Source of the DNA: Candidatus Chromulinivorax destructor
GTDB lineage: Bacteria > Babelota > Babeliae > Babelales > Chromulinivoraceae
Length of the DNA: 64,000 nucleotides
NCBI RefSeq assembly: GCF_003366055.1
Contig: NZ_CP025544.1
Coordinates: 541,278 to 605,277, forward strand
Direction: 5' to 3'
A model generated the notes under the pieces. The model was given only the letters and a program-made list of their open reading frames with translations, did not search any database and was not told the origin of the DNA. Below, piece by piece: positions 43,072-52,009 of this stretch (within the stretch, counting starts at the first letter, position 1; each line of letters begins with the position of its first letter). Position numbers and translations under genes: made by a program.

Positions 43072-43820
43072 ATGAAGACGTGGACTCTCATCTCATAGAA
43101 CTATTATTTAAAGCTATAATTCAGAATAAACCTCAAATGATTGAGCTTGCGACTCTTCTTGATGTTAACGATGTTAATTTAGATCTATTTTGCCCATTCC
43201 CAGTAGAACATATAGTAAGAACTCATCATTCATCATCTCTAGATAGTATTGATGTAAAAACTAAAATAGACGATGAAACTTATCCAGAGACAGCTTTATG
43301 CACTGCTGTTCGTTGCAATAATAGAGAAATCATAAATCTCTTACTGAGCAAAGGTTTTGATATCAATTTAAATGGAATGGGTTGTTTTGAGGGAATATGC
43401 TTGCATCATGCATCTTTTTTAAATAATCCATCTATGATCAGGTTCTTACTGAGCAAAGGCGCTACAATAAATATAGTTGATGACAACAAAGAAAATTCAT
43501 TGCATAAAGCATTGCGTAATGGTCAAACAAAGACTGACAATGGCCAAAAACTAGAACAAACAATCTTAACTCTGCTGGATGCCGGAATAAATGTAAATGC
43601 TCAAAATGAAGATGGTGATACTCCTTTACTTTTGGCAATTCTATATAAAGAGTTCAACATTATTCCTTTATTATTATCCTATAAAGCAGATCCAAAAATT
43701 AAAAACAATGCTCAGATATCTGCTTTTGATGTTGCATGTAAATTTGAATATAAAGACATGATCAATCTATTTTTAAAAGAGCAGGCAACAAACAAAAGAA
43801 AAAGAGCTGAAAGTATATAA
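43044..43820 (+). CDS. ankyrin repeat protein, C-terminal part
   Basis: About 258 codons with four or five ankyrin repeats: ETALCTAVRCNNREIINLLLSKGFDIN, a second repeat with LHHASFLNNPSMIRFLLSKGATIN, ENSLHKALRNGQ..., QTILTLLDAGINVNAQNEDGDTPLLLAILYKEFNIIPLLLSYKADP and a partial last repeat ending FLKEQ. Ankyrin repeats bind proteins, and in amoeba-associated bacteria exported ones often target host factors; that role here is inference. The start at TTG 43044 is unlikely to be real, since the frame is the continuation of the 42739 gene. The gene is on the plus strand, opposite to ftsZ and ftsA, and is bracketed by foldback repeats 7 and 8. Confidence 0.65.
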   Translation: MHEVYDSSLDEDVDSHLIELLFKAIIQNKPQMIELATLLDVNDVNLDLFCPFPVEHIVRTHHSSSLDSIDVKTKIDDETYPETALCTAVRCNNREIINLLLSKGFDINLNGMGCFEGICLHHASFLNNPSMIRFLLSKGATINIVDDNKENSLHKALRNGQTKTDNGQKLEQTILTLLDAGINVNAQNEDGDTPLLLAILYKEFNIIPLLLSYKADPKIKNNAQISAFDVACKFEYKDMINLFLKEQATNKRKRAESI

Positions 43821-43835
43821 ATTTCAATAAAATTT

Positions 43836-44038
43836 AAGCTTTATGAATCAAATTTAAAAGTAGCATAGAACTTGCGATATCGCTTTGCTCATCTCCGGAA
43901 ATATTGGTTTCCAGGGCCACTTTACGCTTTTTTCATGTAAAAAATAGTGCCTCAGGCCCACCGACCAAAAAATTCCTGGAGTTTTTGTAAAAAACGTAGA
44001 GTCAATCTTTAACGTAAAAAATTGGTTCACAGAACCTA
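43836..44038 (-). repeat. foldback repeat copy 8 (short form, reverse)
   Basis: A 203-bp copy beginning TAAGCTTTATGAATCAAATTT and ending AAATTGGTTCACAGAACCTAA. The 43835-44040 gap beyond it holds only the end of the ankyrin gene. Together with copy 7 in the same orientation it brackets the ankyrin gene. Confidence 0.85.
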
Positions 44039-44115
44039 ACATTGTATCTACATTCTCAAAAGTGATACAAAAATATTAGATTATATTTTTGTATCACTTT
44101 TTATTTGATGAGCTC

Positions 44116-45348
44116 TTAGAAAAAATCAGAGACCCATGATTTCATTCTTATAAAAATTTTATGTAGTAACGGTCCTTGCATTGAGTTCATCGTGGTATGC
44201 TTTGATGTTCTCAACGCAAACATTAATAAACCATATCCTGTTGCATACATTGGATTTTGTAATGAGTCTGGAATAATTTGATCTTTTTTTGGCACACCTA
44301 TACGCACAGGCATAGATAAAATATCTTGCGCAAGTTCATCAATTCCTTGCAAGAGTGATCCACCACCCGTAATGACTAACCCGGTTGTCATAAAATGCTG
44401 TAAATCTGAACTTTGTATCTCATGGTTAACCATAAAAAATAACTCTTGAGCGCGCGCTTGCAAAATAAACCCAATATGCTCTTTCGTTGCAAGTTCAGTT
44501 TGTCCACCTTGTGCCATGACTACCTGCACTTCACCTTGAGTCTTTGTCGAGTCAAAACCAACATAACCAGCCTGATGCTTAATACGCTCTGCATCACCAA
44601 TATTTGCACGTAATCCAACAGCTACGTCATTGGTAAAATGATTTCCTGCAATAGGAATAACTTTGGTAAATCGAATTGTTCCGTTTTGATACACTGCAAA
44701 GTCTGATGTTCCTCCACCAATATCTAAGACGCCAACACCAAGCTTACGTTCATCGATACTCAATACACCATCAGCTGATGCAAGTTGCTCAAGAACAATA
44801 TCTTGAACTTTAATGCCAACCATTTCACAGCATTTTACTAAGTTTTGAATTGATGCAACAGACCCTGTAACTAAATGAACAACAACTTCTAACCTAACGC
44901 CATGAAGACCTATTGGATTTTCAATCTTATCTTGCCCATCAACCATAAAATACTGTGGCAACACATGCAGAACTTTTTGACCTTTTTCGATCTGAACAGC
45001 TTTTGCCGCAGCTAAAACGGTATCAATATCTTCTTGCGTAACTGACGATCGTTTAATTGGCACAGCACCACTTGAATTAAACGACTGGATATGACTTCCA
45101 GAAATTCCAATATATGCAGACTCTATTTCACATTCCGCCATCAATTGTGCTTCATCTACAGCTTGCTTAATTGACGAAACTGTTTTTGCTATATCAACAA
45201 CAACGCCTTTATTAAGTCCATACGAAGGCGCTCGACCAACACCTAAAATTTCAACTTTATCATGGCTTAATTTACGAGCAATTAAAACACAAATTTTTGT
45301 TGTGCCAATATCAATAGCTGTAATTATATTTGAAAAAACTTTTCCCAT
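44116..45348 (-). CDS. ftsA: cell division protein FtsA
   Basis: A 410-residue actin-like protein that ties FtsZ filaments to the membrane. ATP-binding motifs are TAIDIGTTKICVLI (phosphate 1), VGVLDIGGGTSDFAV (phosphate 2) and LVITGGGSLLQGIDEL (adenosine). The C-terminal helix is short and amphipathic (IRMKSWVSDFF), as in other FtsA membrane anchors. I chose the ATG at 45348 (MGKVFSN), preceded by a strong AAGGGGGGG Shine-Dalgarno that overlaps the ftsQ stop; a GTG two codons upstream is possible. It forms an operon with ftsQ. Confidence 0.95.
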   Translation of the reverse strand: MGKVFSNIITAIDIGTTKICVLIARKLSHDKVEILGVGRAPSYGLNKGVVVDIAKTVSSIKQAVDEAQLMAECEIESAYIGISGSHIQSFNSSGAVPIKRSSVTQEDIDTVLAAAKAVQIEKGQKVLHVLPQYFMVDGQDKIENPIGLHGVRLEVVVHLVTGSVASIQNLVKCCEMVGIKVQDIVLEQLASADGVLSIDERKLGVGVLDIGGGTSDFAVYQNGTIRFTKVIPIAGNHFTNDVAVGLRANIGDAERIKHQAGYVGFDSTKTQGEVQVVMAQGGQTELATKEHIGFILQARAQELFFMVNHEIQSSDLQHFMTTGLVITGGGSLLQGIDELAQDILSMPVRIGVPKKDQIIPDSLQNPMYATGYGLLMFALRTSKHTTMNSMQGPLLHKIFIRMKSWVSDFF

Positions 45349-45350
45349 CT

Positions 45351-46094
45351 TCACCCCCCCTTATTTGTAGAAAATAGAACGATTTGTTGATCAAATCTAA
45401 GATCGCAGACCCAGGTGATATTATTTTTGCATGGTTTACCACGCTTATCTTTACAAGGCTTGTCGATAATTTGTCCCCGTAATTTTCGACACTCCCCAAT
45501 ATCTTGCATCGTTGGCGGTCGAGCATAGTCGACAAGCAACGAAAGGTCATCCCCATTTTTTTGGTCAAGCCAAACATTATATTTGCCAACCCAACGAATT
45601 GAGAAATCTTGCAAAATAGGATCTGATAACGACCCAACAAACTTTATTAAACGATCAATATCTTTATGATGAAGTGTGCCATCGTAGGTCACATTTTCAA
45701 GCTGAGAAATTAATTTATTTTCAAATACAGTTTTGTCAAAAATTTGACCCTGCTCAGAAAGAACAAACGAATCATTAACCATAAACATTGGCTGATACGC
45801 TTGAATCGTAAAATTAAGTTGATCAGGATTTTGCATATCAACAATAATTGATCTGATTGCAGAAAATTGTGATTCAATTGATGGTAACAAGGATGCTGGC
45901 TTTTTATTTTCTTTATATGCCGTATCAATAAAAGATTTGATCTCAGCTTTCATAGCCTGAGAAAAATTTGAATCTAATGTAAATGAACAGTCATCAGGAT
46001 ACACTAACGTCATATCTGGCTTGTGCTGATGACGTAACCACAAGCAGAGTCCAATGAAAGCAAACGCTATCATTACTTTTTTAAATGCTGTCAT
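45351..46094 (-). CDS. ftsQ: cell division protein FtsQ-like
   Basis: A 247-residue single-span membrane protein (helix at about residues 7-19) with a periplasmic part resembling FtsQ/DivIB. The POTRA-like region gives SIESQFSAIRSIIVDMQNPDQLNFTIQAYQPMFMVNDSFVLSEQGQIFD, and the end has DLRFDQQIVL, matching the conserved FtsQ C-terminus. FtsQ links the division ring to the septal wall synthases. Sequence identity to known FtsQ is low, so position before ftsA is part of the case. The ATG at 46094 has GGGGGG before it; the frame is open upstream but without support. Confidence 0.75.
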   Translation of the reverse strand: MTAFKKVMIAFAFIGLCLWLRHQHKPDMTLVYPDDCSFTLDSNFSQAMKAEIKSFIDTAYKENKKPASLLPSIESQFSAIRSIIVDMQNPDQLNFTIQAYQPMFMVNDSFVLSEQGQIFDKTVFENKLISQLENVTYDGTLHHKDIDRLIKFVGSLSDPILQDFSIRWVGKYNVWLDQKNGDDLSLLVDYARPPTMQDIGECRKLRGQIIDKPCKDKRGKPCKNNITWVCDLRFDQQIVLFSTNKGG

Positions 46095-46195
46095 ATGCCC
46101 CCCTATCCAGCAAAAAATTACTCCTTTTTGTATACTAATTATCGATTTCAATAGTCAATAATCTCAAATAAAAAGAGGGTTATGTTGCTTGATAG

Positions 46196-46236
46196 GAAAA
46201 AAAGGCCCCTCCTAGAGGCAGGAGCGAACCTTTTTT
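46196..46236 (-). terminator. terminator-like hairpin
   Basis: AAAAAAAGG pairs with CCTTTTTT around an inner CTCCT-agaggc-AGGAG stem. It is 22 bases after the end of the small gene at 46259 and 100 bases upstream of ftsQ on the same strand. Confidence 0.7.
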
Positions 46237-46258
46237 ACTTTTTTATTTTTACAAAATT

Positions 46259-46693
46259 TTATTGTTTCTTGGGAGATATATAAAAATAAGCGCGAGAATC
46301 TTTTACTGCTAAAACTTCACGTACACACTCTTGCCACTCTTTGAATAACACGGGGTCAACTAATTTATTTTTACTAAAATTGCGTATGTTATATTGTAAA
46401 AAAATCATGTCATTTTCTATATCTTCTGTACCTAAAAAATCTTCTAAATAAAGTCCCATAGCTATAAAAGCTTGCTCTATAGTTACTTTTTTATAAGTCT
46501 GTATTTTTATAACTTGAGATAAAGATTTAAGCCAAATTTCCCACATTATAGAATCAATCATATGCTTATTTTTTAAAAAACTCATGTTAGTTAATACTGT
46601 CGCAAGGTCACTTGATGGCTTATGATCAAAATATCTTTGCAATAATCTAGCAACAGCATTAAAACTTTGTAATTTTGTTAATTTTTTCTGCAT
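46259..46693 (-). CDS. probable CDI-type immunity protein
   Basis: A 144-residue soluble helical protein. The segment TIEQAFIAMGLYLEDFL and the end DPVLFKEWQECVREVL fit a pattern I recall from toxin immunity proteins of the CdiI type (AM-x-x-[FY]LE followed by DP-x3-[EW]W-x2-[CA]V). It is the third gene of a group that starts with a probable polymorphic toxin (47417-49960), with a 215-residue protein in between, which supports the role. The exact family name should be checked. It has no signal peptide, as expected for a cytosolic inhibitor. Confidence 0.5.
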   Translation of the reverse strand: MQKKLTKLQSFNAVARLLQRYFDHKPSSDLATVLTNMSFLKNKHMIDSIMWEIWLKSLSQVIKIQTYKKVTIEQAFIAMGLYLEDFLGTEDIENDMIFLQYNIRNFSKNKLVDPVLFKEWQECVREVLAVKDSRAYFYISPKKQ

Positions 46694-46756
46694 TACAATA
46701 AAATCCTGTGTTTTTAATTTCTCTAATGCATAAATCTCTAAATTTTAGTTGATTTT

Positions 46757-47404
46757 TTACCATTGCAATCTCTTATATGCTTTTTGATAACTTTCTTCAG
46801 ATTCATAAAAGCTTCTATGAAATTTAAGCGCTTGATTGAGCCACTCAAGAGCAATACAATGAGGAATTATTCGGCGCACTAATGGTTTAAAGTCTTTAAT
46901 AAATTCATCAAAAGGTATAAATTCAGATTCACTTGGTTTATCATCTAATGCAAGAAAATGCCATGGATAATCTTTTGTGAATTCAAAGATAATATTATTA
47001 TAATTGTCATTATACATCCATGCAGAAACAAGAGGATTAGCATCTCCAAAAGTAGTACAAATTTGATAATCTAAACCAACCCAATAGCTACTAGAATTAT
47101 TGGATGCTGGAACTTTAAAAAACCCAGTTTTATCTTGATAATACCTATTTTGCATGAGTCCTAAATTTTGTGAAATCGACTCATGTAATTGTAATTTGCC
47201 CTCAATTGCTTTTTTCAAACATATAATAAAAGGCTCGAATATTTCACTTACAGACTCTTGCCCAATGCATATTTGATAGTCGTCATACACAAAATATAAT
47301 TTAATCATGTCGCAGCATAAACTTATTTTATCAATATCATGACCATGACCTGAAATAATTTTAATATACTCAGATGTTGATAATGAAAATATTAATTCTT
47401 TCAT
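46757..47404 (-). CDS. unknown protein, possible immunity factor
   Basis: A 215-residue protein with no signal peptide. It starts 12 bases after the toxin gene, so the two are in one operon. It is aromatic- and Asp/Glu-rich, with IIFEFTKDYPWHFLALDD and YWVGLDYQICTTFGDANPLVSAWMYND as its most conserved-looking parts, an alpha/beta style seen in several immunity proteins. I recognise no family with certainty. Position directly behind a toxin gene is the main argument for its role. Confidence 0.45.
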   Translation of the reverse strand: MKELIFSLSTSEYIKIISGHGHDIDKISLCCDMIKLYFVYDDYQICIGQESVSEIFEPFIICLKKAIEGKLQLHESISQNLGLMQNRYYQDKTGFFKVPASNNSSSYWVGLDYQICTTFGDANPLVSAWMYNDNYNNIIFEFTKDYPWHFLALDDKPSESEFIPFDEFIKDFKPLVRRIIPHCIALEWLNQALKFHRSFYESEESYQKAYKRLQW

Positions 47405-47416
47405 AATATAACCAAT

Positions 47417-49960
47417 TTAATCTTCTTGTTTAGTTAACTTTTTTGATGTGCTATCTTTCATAAAACCTTGCTCAACTAATGCATCTTTCACTTTTTGGGG
47501 TAAAGTCGTTATATCTTCTACAATATAACCATGATAAATATCTTCTTCTTCATACTTTAAAATTACAACTTTACCATCCTGAACAGCTACACGCTGAGTT
47601 GATTTTTCAACAGAAAATGAATTATCCAAAGCATCTTGTCCATCTCGTGGAGGCTTTCCTATATGATCTGGACTGTTTGGATGATGCTTTGGAGATGGTC
47701 GATACGTTCCATGAGGCGCTTTAGAATTATTATTATTCTGCTCTTTATTTCGATTTGCCTGCAAAATAAAATCATCAGGATCTTGGTTGCCATGAGAACC
47801 GCACCCAGGAGAATCTTTATCTAAATCTGGGGCAGCTGGATCAGATTGACCACATCCAGTTGATTTTGATTCTGGTTCATCAGTTGGACCATGAGCAGTA
47901 TCAGTAGGTCCTTGCTGTGGAGTCGTTGGTGTTGTCAAGGTTGTTGGGGTTTGCAATTCATCAGTTACTCCTCCACAACCACTATTTGGTGAAGGCGTTT
48001 GTGGTGTACTGTCCATAGGAGTCGAATCTGATGAAGATTCTGAAGTCGAATTCGTTGTTGATTGATTGCCTGAATTATTATCAATTTGATTACAAGAAGG
48101 AGTATCTTTTGATGAGACTGGTTTTGTTGCGTTTGTAATAATCGTATGATTACGTGAATAATTTGTGATTACCCATCTATTATTCTCTTTATCTAAAGTC
48201 CAGGAATAACCTTTTACATCATAATAACAACCATCATTACCTCGTAAAGGTTTACCATCTTTAGATAATGCAGCCTGAAAAGTTTCCGCTGAAGAGCTAA
48301 CCGGAAAATAAGCAGAATGATCTGGAAGAAGATCATAAATTTCAGGAGTTGGAAGATTCTTTTCAATAGTACTTAAGACTTTATCAACTTCTGCCTGCTT
48401 TTTTGCAGCAGCAGCTTGAATGGCTGGCTGATTATTTTTGACATAGTCAGCCACCTTTGCTTTAACATCTGGTGCAGAATATAAATAATTCTCCATACCA
48501 TACATAGGCGGTATCTCATGCACATCATGAGAATTTCTTGGAATAAGGTATAATCTTTGAGATCCATTATTTTCAAGCACAACAAGAAGTTGGCACTGCC
48601 TCCCGTCATACTCTATAGGAATCAAACGCGCATCTAAAATATCATCTTGCTTAACAGCTCCCAAAGATCCAATATTAATAGCTTTCTCAAGAGAATATGC
48701 TAAATCTCGCGAATATTTTTCTAATTGATCAAGAACTGATCTTTCTTCAGGTGTCAATTTTTTATAATTTCTTGCCTGCTGTATATAGTCAAAAATAAAT
48801 TCTCTATTTTGATACATAAAGCTTCCGGCAAGAATTCCTACTCCAATAGGTCCTGCAAAAGTTCCTAGAAGAGACTCTAAAATATATGCTTCTGCCAACA
48901 CAACACTTGTTGCCATTATCCTTTTTTGCTCAGAATATTCATTGATTGCATAACTATCGCAATTAAGATTTTCAAGAAAAGAAAAAATATCTTCTAAGTA
49001 TTTTTCATGCTGAGCTTGATAGGTATTTTCTATATTATTTTTGTCTGAATGCCTTGCAATAACTCGCTCTTTATCTCGTGTATCTATGTTGATAAAAGCA
49101 ATAAGTGCCTGTACCAGCTCATCAAATATTTTTTCTTTTTCTTTGCTTGCCCCAGGTTCTAATAATTTTGCAATAACTTGACTGAAAAAAATATACGCCT
49201 GTATCTTTTTTTCTTTTTGAGCTTTTTCTATATCAGTTAATTGATATGATTTTTTATTTTTATATAAAAAATGCCGATTTTCTTTTTCATACAAAGCATG
49301 CGCGGTAAAAAAAGCTTTTATTTCTTCACACTGCTTACGATAAACAAGATTTTTTGTAAGCTCTTCTGGTTCTATAACAGACTGTTTTGTTTGTTTAGTT
49401 CTATCGATCTGCGCTTTCTCTTGGGTGTCTTGTATAAAAAAACTTGCTCCAACAATAAAAAATCCTGCTCCAAGTGCAAGTGGCGCTGATAATACTAGAC
49501 CACTTGTTGCAAGACCGTATATACAAGCTGCAGCTGCCATTGCAGAATAATCTACACCTGCTTGAAGTGAGGTTACTGGAGGAGATTGTCGATCTTCATC
49601 ATGATCATCAGAATCACGATCATCTTTTGATGTGTCAGATTGCTGACCTGGGGCTAATTCAAACCATGTACCAGATGAGTGCTTTGCTGTAGGATTACTT
49701 TTTTCTTTTTCTTTTGAACGCTTTAAAGCAACAACCCTATCAGCAACGCGAGAACCCCGTGGTGCTATATAAGGAGTTTTCTTAGGAGAATTTGTTGAAT
49801 TGGTTTGTTCAATCGGGGCAATAAAAGTCTTATCTGGAATACTTTTATTGATCTGATTACATACATTTTTATTTTTTGTAATATTTTTATTAAATTTTTC
49901 AGTTGCTTGCAATGAAAAAAAACAGACCAAAATCATGCATAGAGATAACAGCTTCTTCAT
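47417..49960 (-). CDS. exported polymorphic toxin-like protein
   Basis: An 847-residue protein. The signal peptide MKKLLSLCMILVCFFSLQA starts at the ATG at 49960; a further open frame upstream lies in foldback repeat 9 and is not coding. Residues ~130-175 hold hydrophobic stretches (AAACIYGLATSGLVLSAPLALGAGFFIVG), probably two membrane or pore-forming helices, then a helical domain (~200-520). Residues ~620-740 are a Ser/Thr/Pro/Gly-rich linker with repeated Gly-Cys-Gly. The last ~100 residues (HGTYRPSPKHHPNSPDHIGKPPRDGQDALDNS, then RVAVQDGKVVIL and HGYIVEDITTLPQKVKDAL) resemble a polymorphic toxin tip. Two candidate immunity genes follow. Whether the target is rivals or host is unknown. Confidence 0.55.
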   Translation of the reverse strand: MKKLLSLCMILVCFFSLQATEKFNKNITKNKNVCNQINKSIPDKTFIAPIEQTNSTNSPKKTPYIAPRGSRVADRVVALKRSKEKEKSNPTAKHSSGTWFELAPGQQSDTSKDDRDSDDHDEDRQSPPVTSLQAGVDYSAMAAAACIYGLATSGLVLSAPLALGAGFFIVGASFFIQDTQEKAQIDRTKQTKQSVIEPEELTKNLVYRKQCEEIKAFFTAHALYEKENRHFLYKNKKSYQLTDIEKAQKEKKIQAYIFFSQVIAKLLEPGASKEKEKIFDELVQALIAFINIDTRDKERVIARHSDKNNIENTYQAQHEKYLEDIFSFLENLNCDSYAINEYSEQKRIMATSVVLAEAYILESLLGTFAGPIGVGILAGSFMYQNREFIFDYIQQARNYKKLTPEERSVLDQLEKYSRDLAYSLEKAINIGSLGAVKQDDILDARLIPIEYDGRQCQLLVVLENNGSQRLYLIPRNSHDVHEIPPMYGMENYLYSAPDVKAKVADYVKNNQPAIQAAAAKKQAEVDKVLSTIEKNLPTPEIYDLLPDHSAYFPVSSSAETFQAALSKDGKPLRGNDGCYYDVKGYSWTLDKENNRWVITNYSRNHTIITNATKPVSSKDTPSCNQIDNNSGNQSTTNSTSESSSDSTPMDSTPQTPSPNSGCGGVTDELQTPTTLTTPTTPQQGPTDTAHGPTDEPESKSTGCGQSDPAAPDLDKDSPGCGSHGNQDPDDFILQANRNKEQNNNNSKAPHGTYRPSPKHHPNSPDHIGKPPRDGQDALDNSFSVEKSTQRVAVQDGKVVILKYEEEDIYHGYIVEDITTLPQKVKDALVEQGFMKDSTSKKLTKQED

Positions 49961-50073
49961 AAGTGATTTTCGATAAAAAAGTAGAAATAATGTATATAAA
50001 CTGTATGTAAAATTGAACTTTTTTAACAAATAAGTCAAATATAAAAACTTGTATATACAGCTACCAATCAATA

Positions 50074-50342
50074 CTAAGCTGTGTGAATCAAATTTAAAAG
50101 TCGTGTACAATCCTACGATATCGCTTCGCTCATCTCCGGAAGCAGTAGTGGCGGCAGCCACGTTACGCTTTTTTTATGAAAAACTACGTCAATCTATGTA
50201 AAAAACGAAATAAACTTTGAGAAATTAAACCTGGCTAAGATTTAAAAAGAGTGCATCTGGCCCACTGGCCTGCAAATTCCCGGAGTTTTTGTAAAAAACG
50301 TAGGGTAAAAATCTTTAGTAAAAATTTGGTTCACAGAACCTA
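50074..50342 (-). repeat. foldback repeat copy 9 (long form, reverse)
   Basis: A 269-bp copy from CTAAGCTGTGTGAATCAAATTT to AAATTTGGTTCACAGAACCTA, with the insert block at about 50174-50254. Together with a terminator it accounts for the 557-bp gap upstream of the toxin gene. Its right end GGTTC-aca-GAACC is itself a short palindrome. Confidence 0.88.
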
Positions 50343-50430
50343 CAATGACTATGAGAGTTTAAATTTTAAGGCTTACAAATAATTGTTTCTATTCATCACA
50401 ACAAAAGGTAAATCCATAGATTTTTATGTG

Positions 50431-50496
50431 CAAAAAAGCATCTTTTTTACATTGCCAACTACAAAAGCTGAACAACAAAAAAAGATGCTTTTTTTA
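50431..50496 (-). terminator. terminator after the exported 177-residue protein
   Basis: AAAAAAGCATCTTTTTT and AAAAAAAGATGCTTTTTTT pair over a long loop, with a T run on both strands. Confidence 0.7.
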
Positions 50497-50517
50497 TAAC
50501 TATATTTTTTAATTTTT

Positions 50518-51051
50518 TTAAAAAATCTCTTGTACTGTTATTTGAAACTTATTAAATCGAATTGTAAAATCATCATACGATTGCACAAGACGTTTTTTAG
50601 AATCTATAGAAATAGAAGTATCATTACTATCTAAACAATTTTTAAATGCAACTAAAGACGGCTGGCAAGGACAAACCTCTAAATAAACACAAAAGAGCTC
50701 CTGGCAAGCAGCTGCAAGAGCAATAAAATCAAGCTCAATATATAAATATTCTTGATGCTCAGTAATTTGCTCAGATATAACGTTCATTAATTGATCTGCA
50801 CCTGTAACACCTTCTTCAATGATCGTACCATTCATCATTAAAAACAGATCAACAATCTGCTGAATCTCTTGAATATCATGATACATGACTGACGTTACTT
50901 GCTTGAGACTTTGCCAATCAACAATTTTTGATTGCGCAGCCAAACAAATTCCTGACTCATAAAAAAAAGCTTGATCTTGCGGTGCATAATCTGTGAAAAC
51001 CGCATGCATCATTGAACTTACACTTAGTAGTATAAACAACCACTTCTTCAT
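50518..51051 (-). CDS. exported helical protein, unknown function
   Basis: A 177-residue exported protein with a signal peptide (MKKWLFILLSVSSMMHAVF). The rest is helical and acidic, with four cysteines (LAAACQELFCVYLEVCPCQPSL, about residues 115-135). I recognise no family. It follows the rlmB-type gene by 46 bases on the same strand, so the two may share a transcript. A terminator lies 21 bases after the stop. Confidence 0.55.
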   Translation of the reverse strand: MKKWLFILLSVSSMMHAVFTDYAPQDQAFFYESGICLAAQSKIVDWQSLKQVTSVMYHDIQEIQQIVDLFLMMNGTIIEEGVTGADQLMNVISEQITEHQEYLYIELDFIALAAACQELFCVYLEVCPCQPSLVAFKNCLDSNDTSISIDSKKRLVQSYDDFTIRFNKFQITVQEIF

Positions 51052-51097
51052 AACAATACAACTCCCTTAAAAACTCTCTCTATTTTAATAACTTTTA

Positions 51098-51835
51098 CTA
51101 AATCTTTTTAAGCTGCAAACCAATTGAATACATCAAAATTCCAGCAGCAACTGATGCATTGTAAGAAATATCAGGACGACGCTGAGGTAATAATATTTTT
51201 GTACCCATTTTTGCTACATCTGCAGAAATTCCATGCTCTTCGTTTCCAATAACTAACACAGCTGGATCTTTAAATGTAAAATTTGCAACGCTTTCTGTTC
51301 CGCCAAGTGTCGCACAATAAATGTTATAACCAGACTTTTTTAGTTCAAATAAAGCTGCTTTTACTGATGCTGCAAGATAAATTGGTAAATGAAGCGCTAA
51401 GCCAGCTGATGCTTTAAAAGCTGCTGGAGTTAACGAAGCTGCATTTGATCGAACTAAAATAACACCATCGACACCCGTGCAGTAAGCTGATCGTAAAATA
51501 GCACCTAAATTACGAACATCCTGAACTTCGTCAAGCACAACTATAAATTTATGTTTATCTGGGGTGAATATAGCTTGTGTAAATGGAAATTCTGACACAA
51601 ATGCAATGATCCCTTGGTGATCTTTTGAACCAGCAACATTATCAAGTGTTTCACGAGTTACTAATGAAACTTGAATATGATTTGGAATTATTTTTGATAA
51701 AGCTGTCCATGATTTAATTGGATTTTTTAGCGTATAAATAGCGCCAATTTTAAGTCGCTTTGAGTGTAAAAGCTCAGTGACAGGATGAACACCATAGATG
51801 ATGTTTGTATATTTAATTGGTTGTTTTTTTTTCAT
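51098..51835 (-). CDS. rlmB: TrmH/RlmB-type rRNA 2'-O-methyltransferase
   Basis: A 245-residue SpoU-family enzyme. An N-terminal substrate-binding domain (IIYGVHPVTELLHS) leads into the knotted SAM-binding domain: motif 1 DEVQDVRNLGAILRSAYCTGVDGVIL, motif 2 AVLVIGNEEHGIS and motif 3 ILLPQRRPDISYNASVAAGILMY, with the catalytic Asn and Ser. RlmB methylates G2251 in 23S rRNA; TrmH would act on tRNA. The N-terminal domain and length favour RlmB. I chose the ATG at 51835 (MKKKQP); one seven codons upstream is possible. Confidence 0.87.
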   Translation of the reverse strand: MKKKQPIKYTNIIYGVHPVTELLHSKRLKIGAIYTLKNPIKSWTALSKIIPNHIQVSLVTRETLDNVAGSKDHQGIIAFVSEFPFTQAIFTPDKHKFIVVLDEVQDVRNLGAILRSAYCTGVDGVILVRSNAASLTPAAFKASAGLALHLPIYLAASVKAALFELKKSGYNIYCATLGGTESVANFTFKDPAVLVIGNEEHGISADVAKMGTKILLPQRRPDISYNASVAAGILMYSIGLQLKKI

Positions 51836-51901
51836 AAGATTCCGCTCATCCGCCAAAGTTTTTCACAACGGCTTCATTTGATTTAATTTGAAAATAGATA
51901 G

Positions 51902-51930
51902 ATTATATCAAGCTTACTGCATCTACTAAA
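51902..51930 (-). promoter_or_regulatory. promoter for the rlmB-type gene
   Basis: On the minus strand, TTTAGT (51925-51930), a 17-base spacer and TATAAT (51902-51907) form a promoter 67 bases upstream of the start. Confidence 0.45.
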
Positions 51931-52009
51931 CGGCGTCAATTTGCAATTAATAAAAAATAAAATCAGCAAAAAATAGATTAAAAACTGATATTTTTTTACA
52001 CTAAACAGT

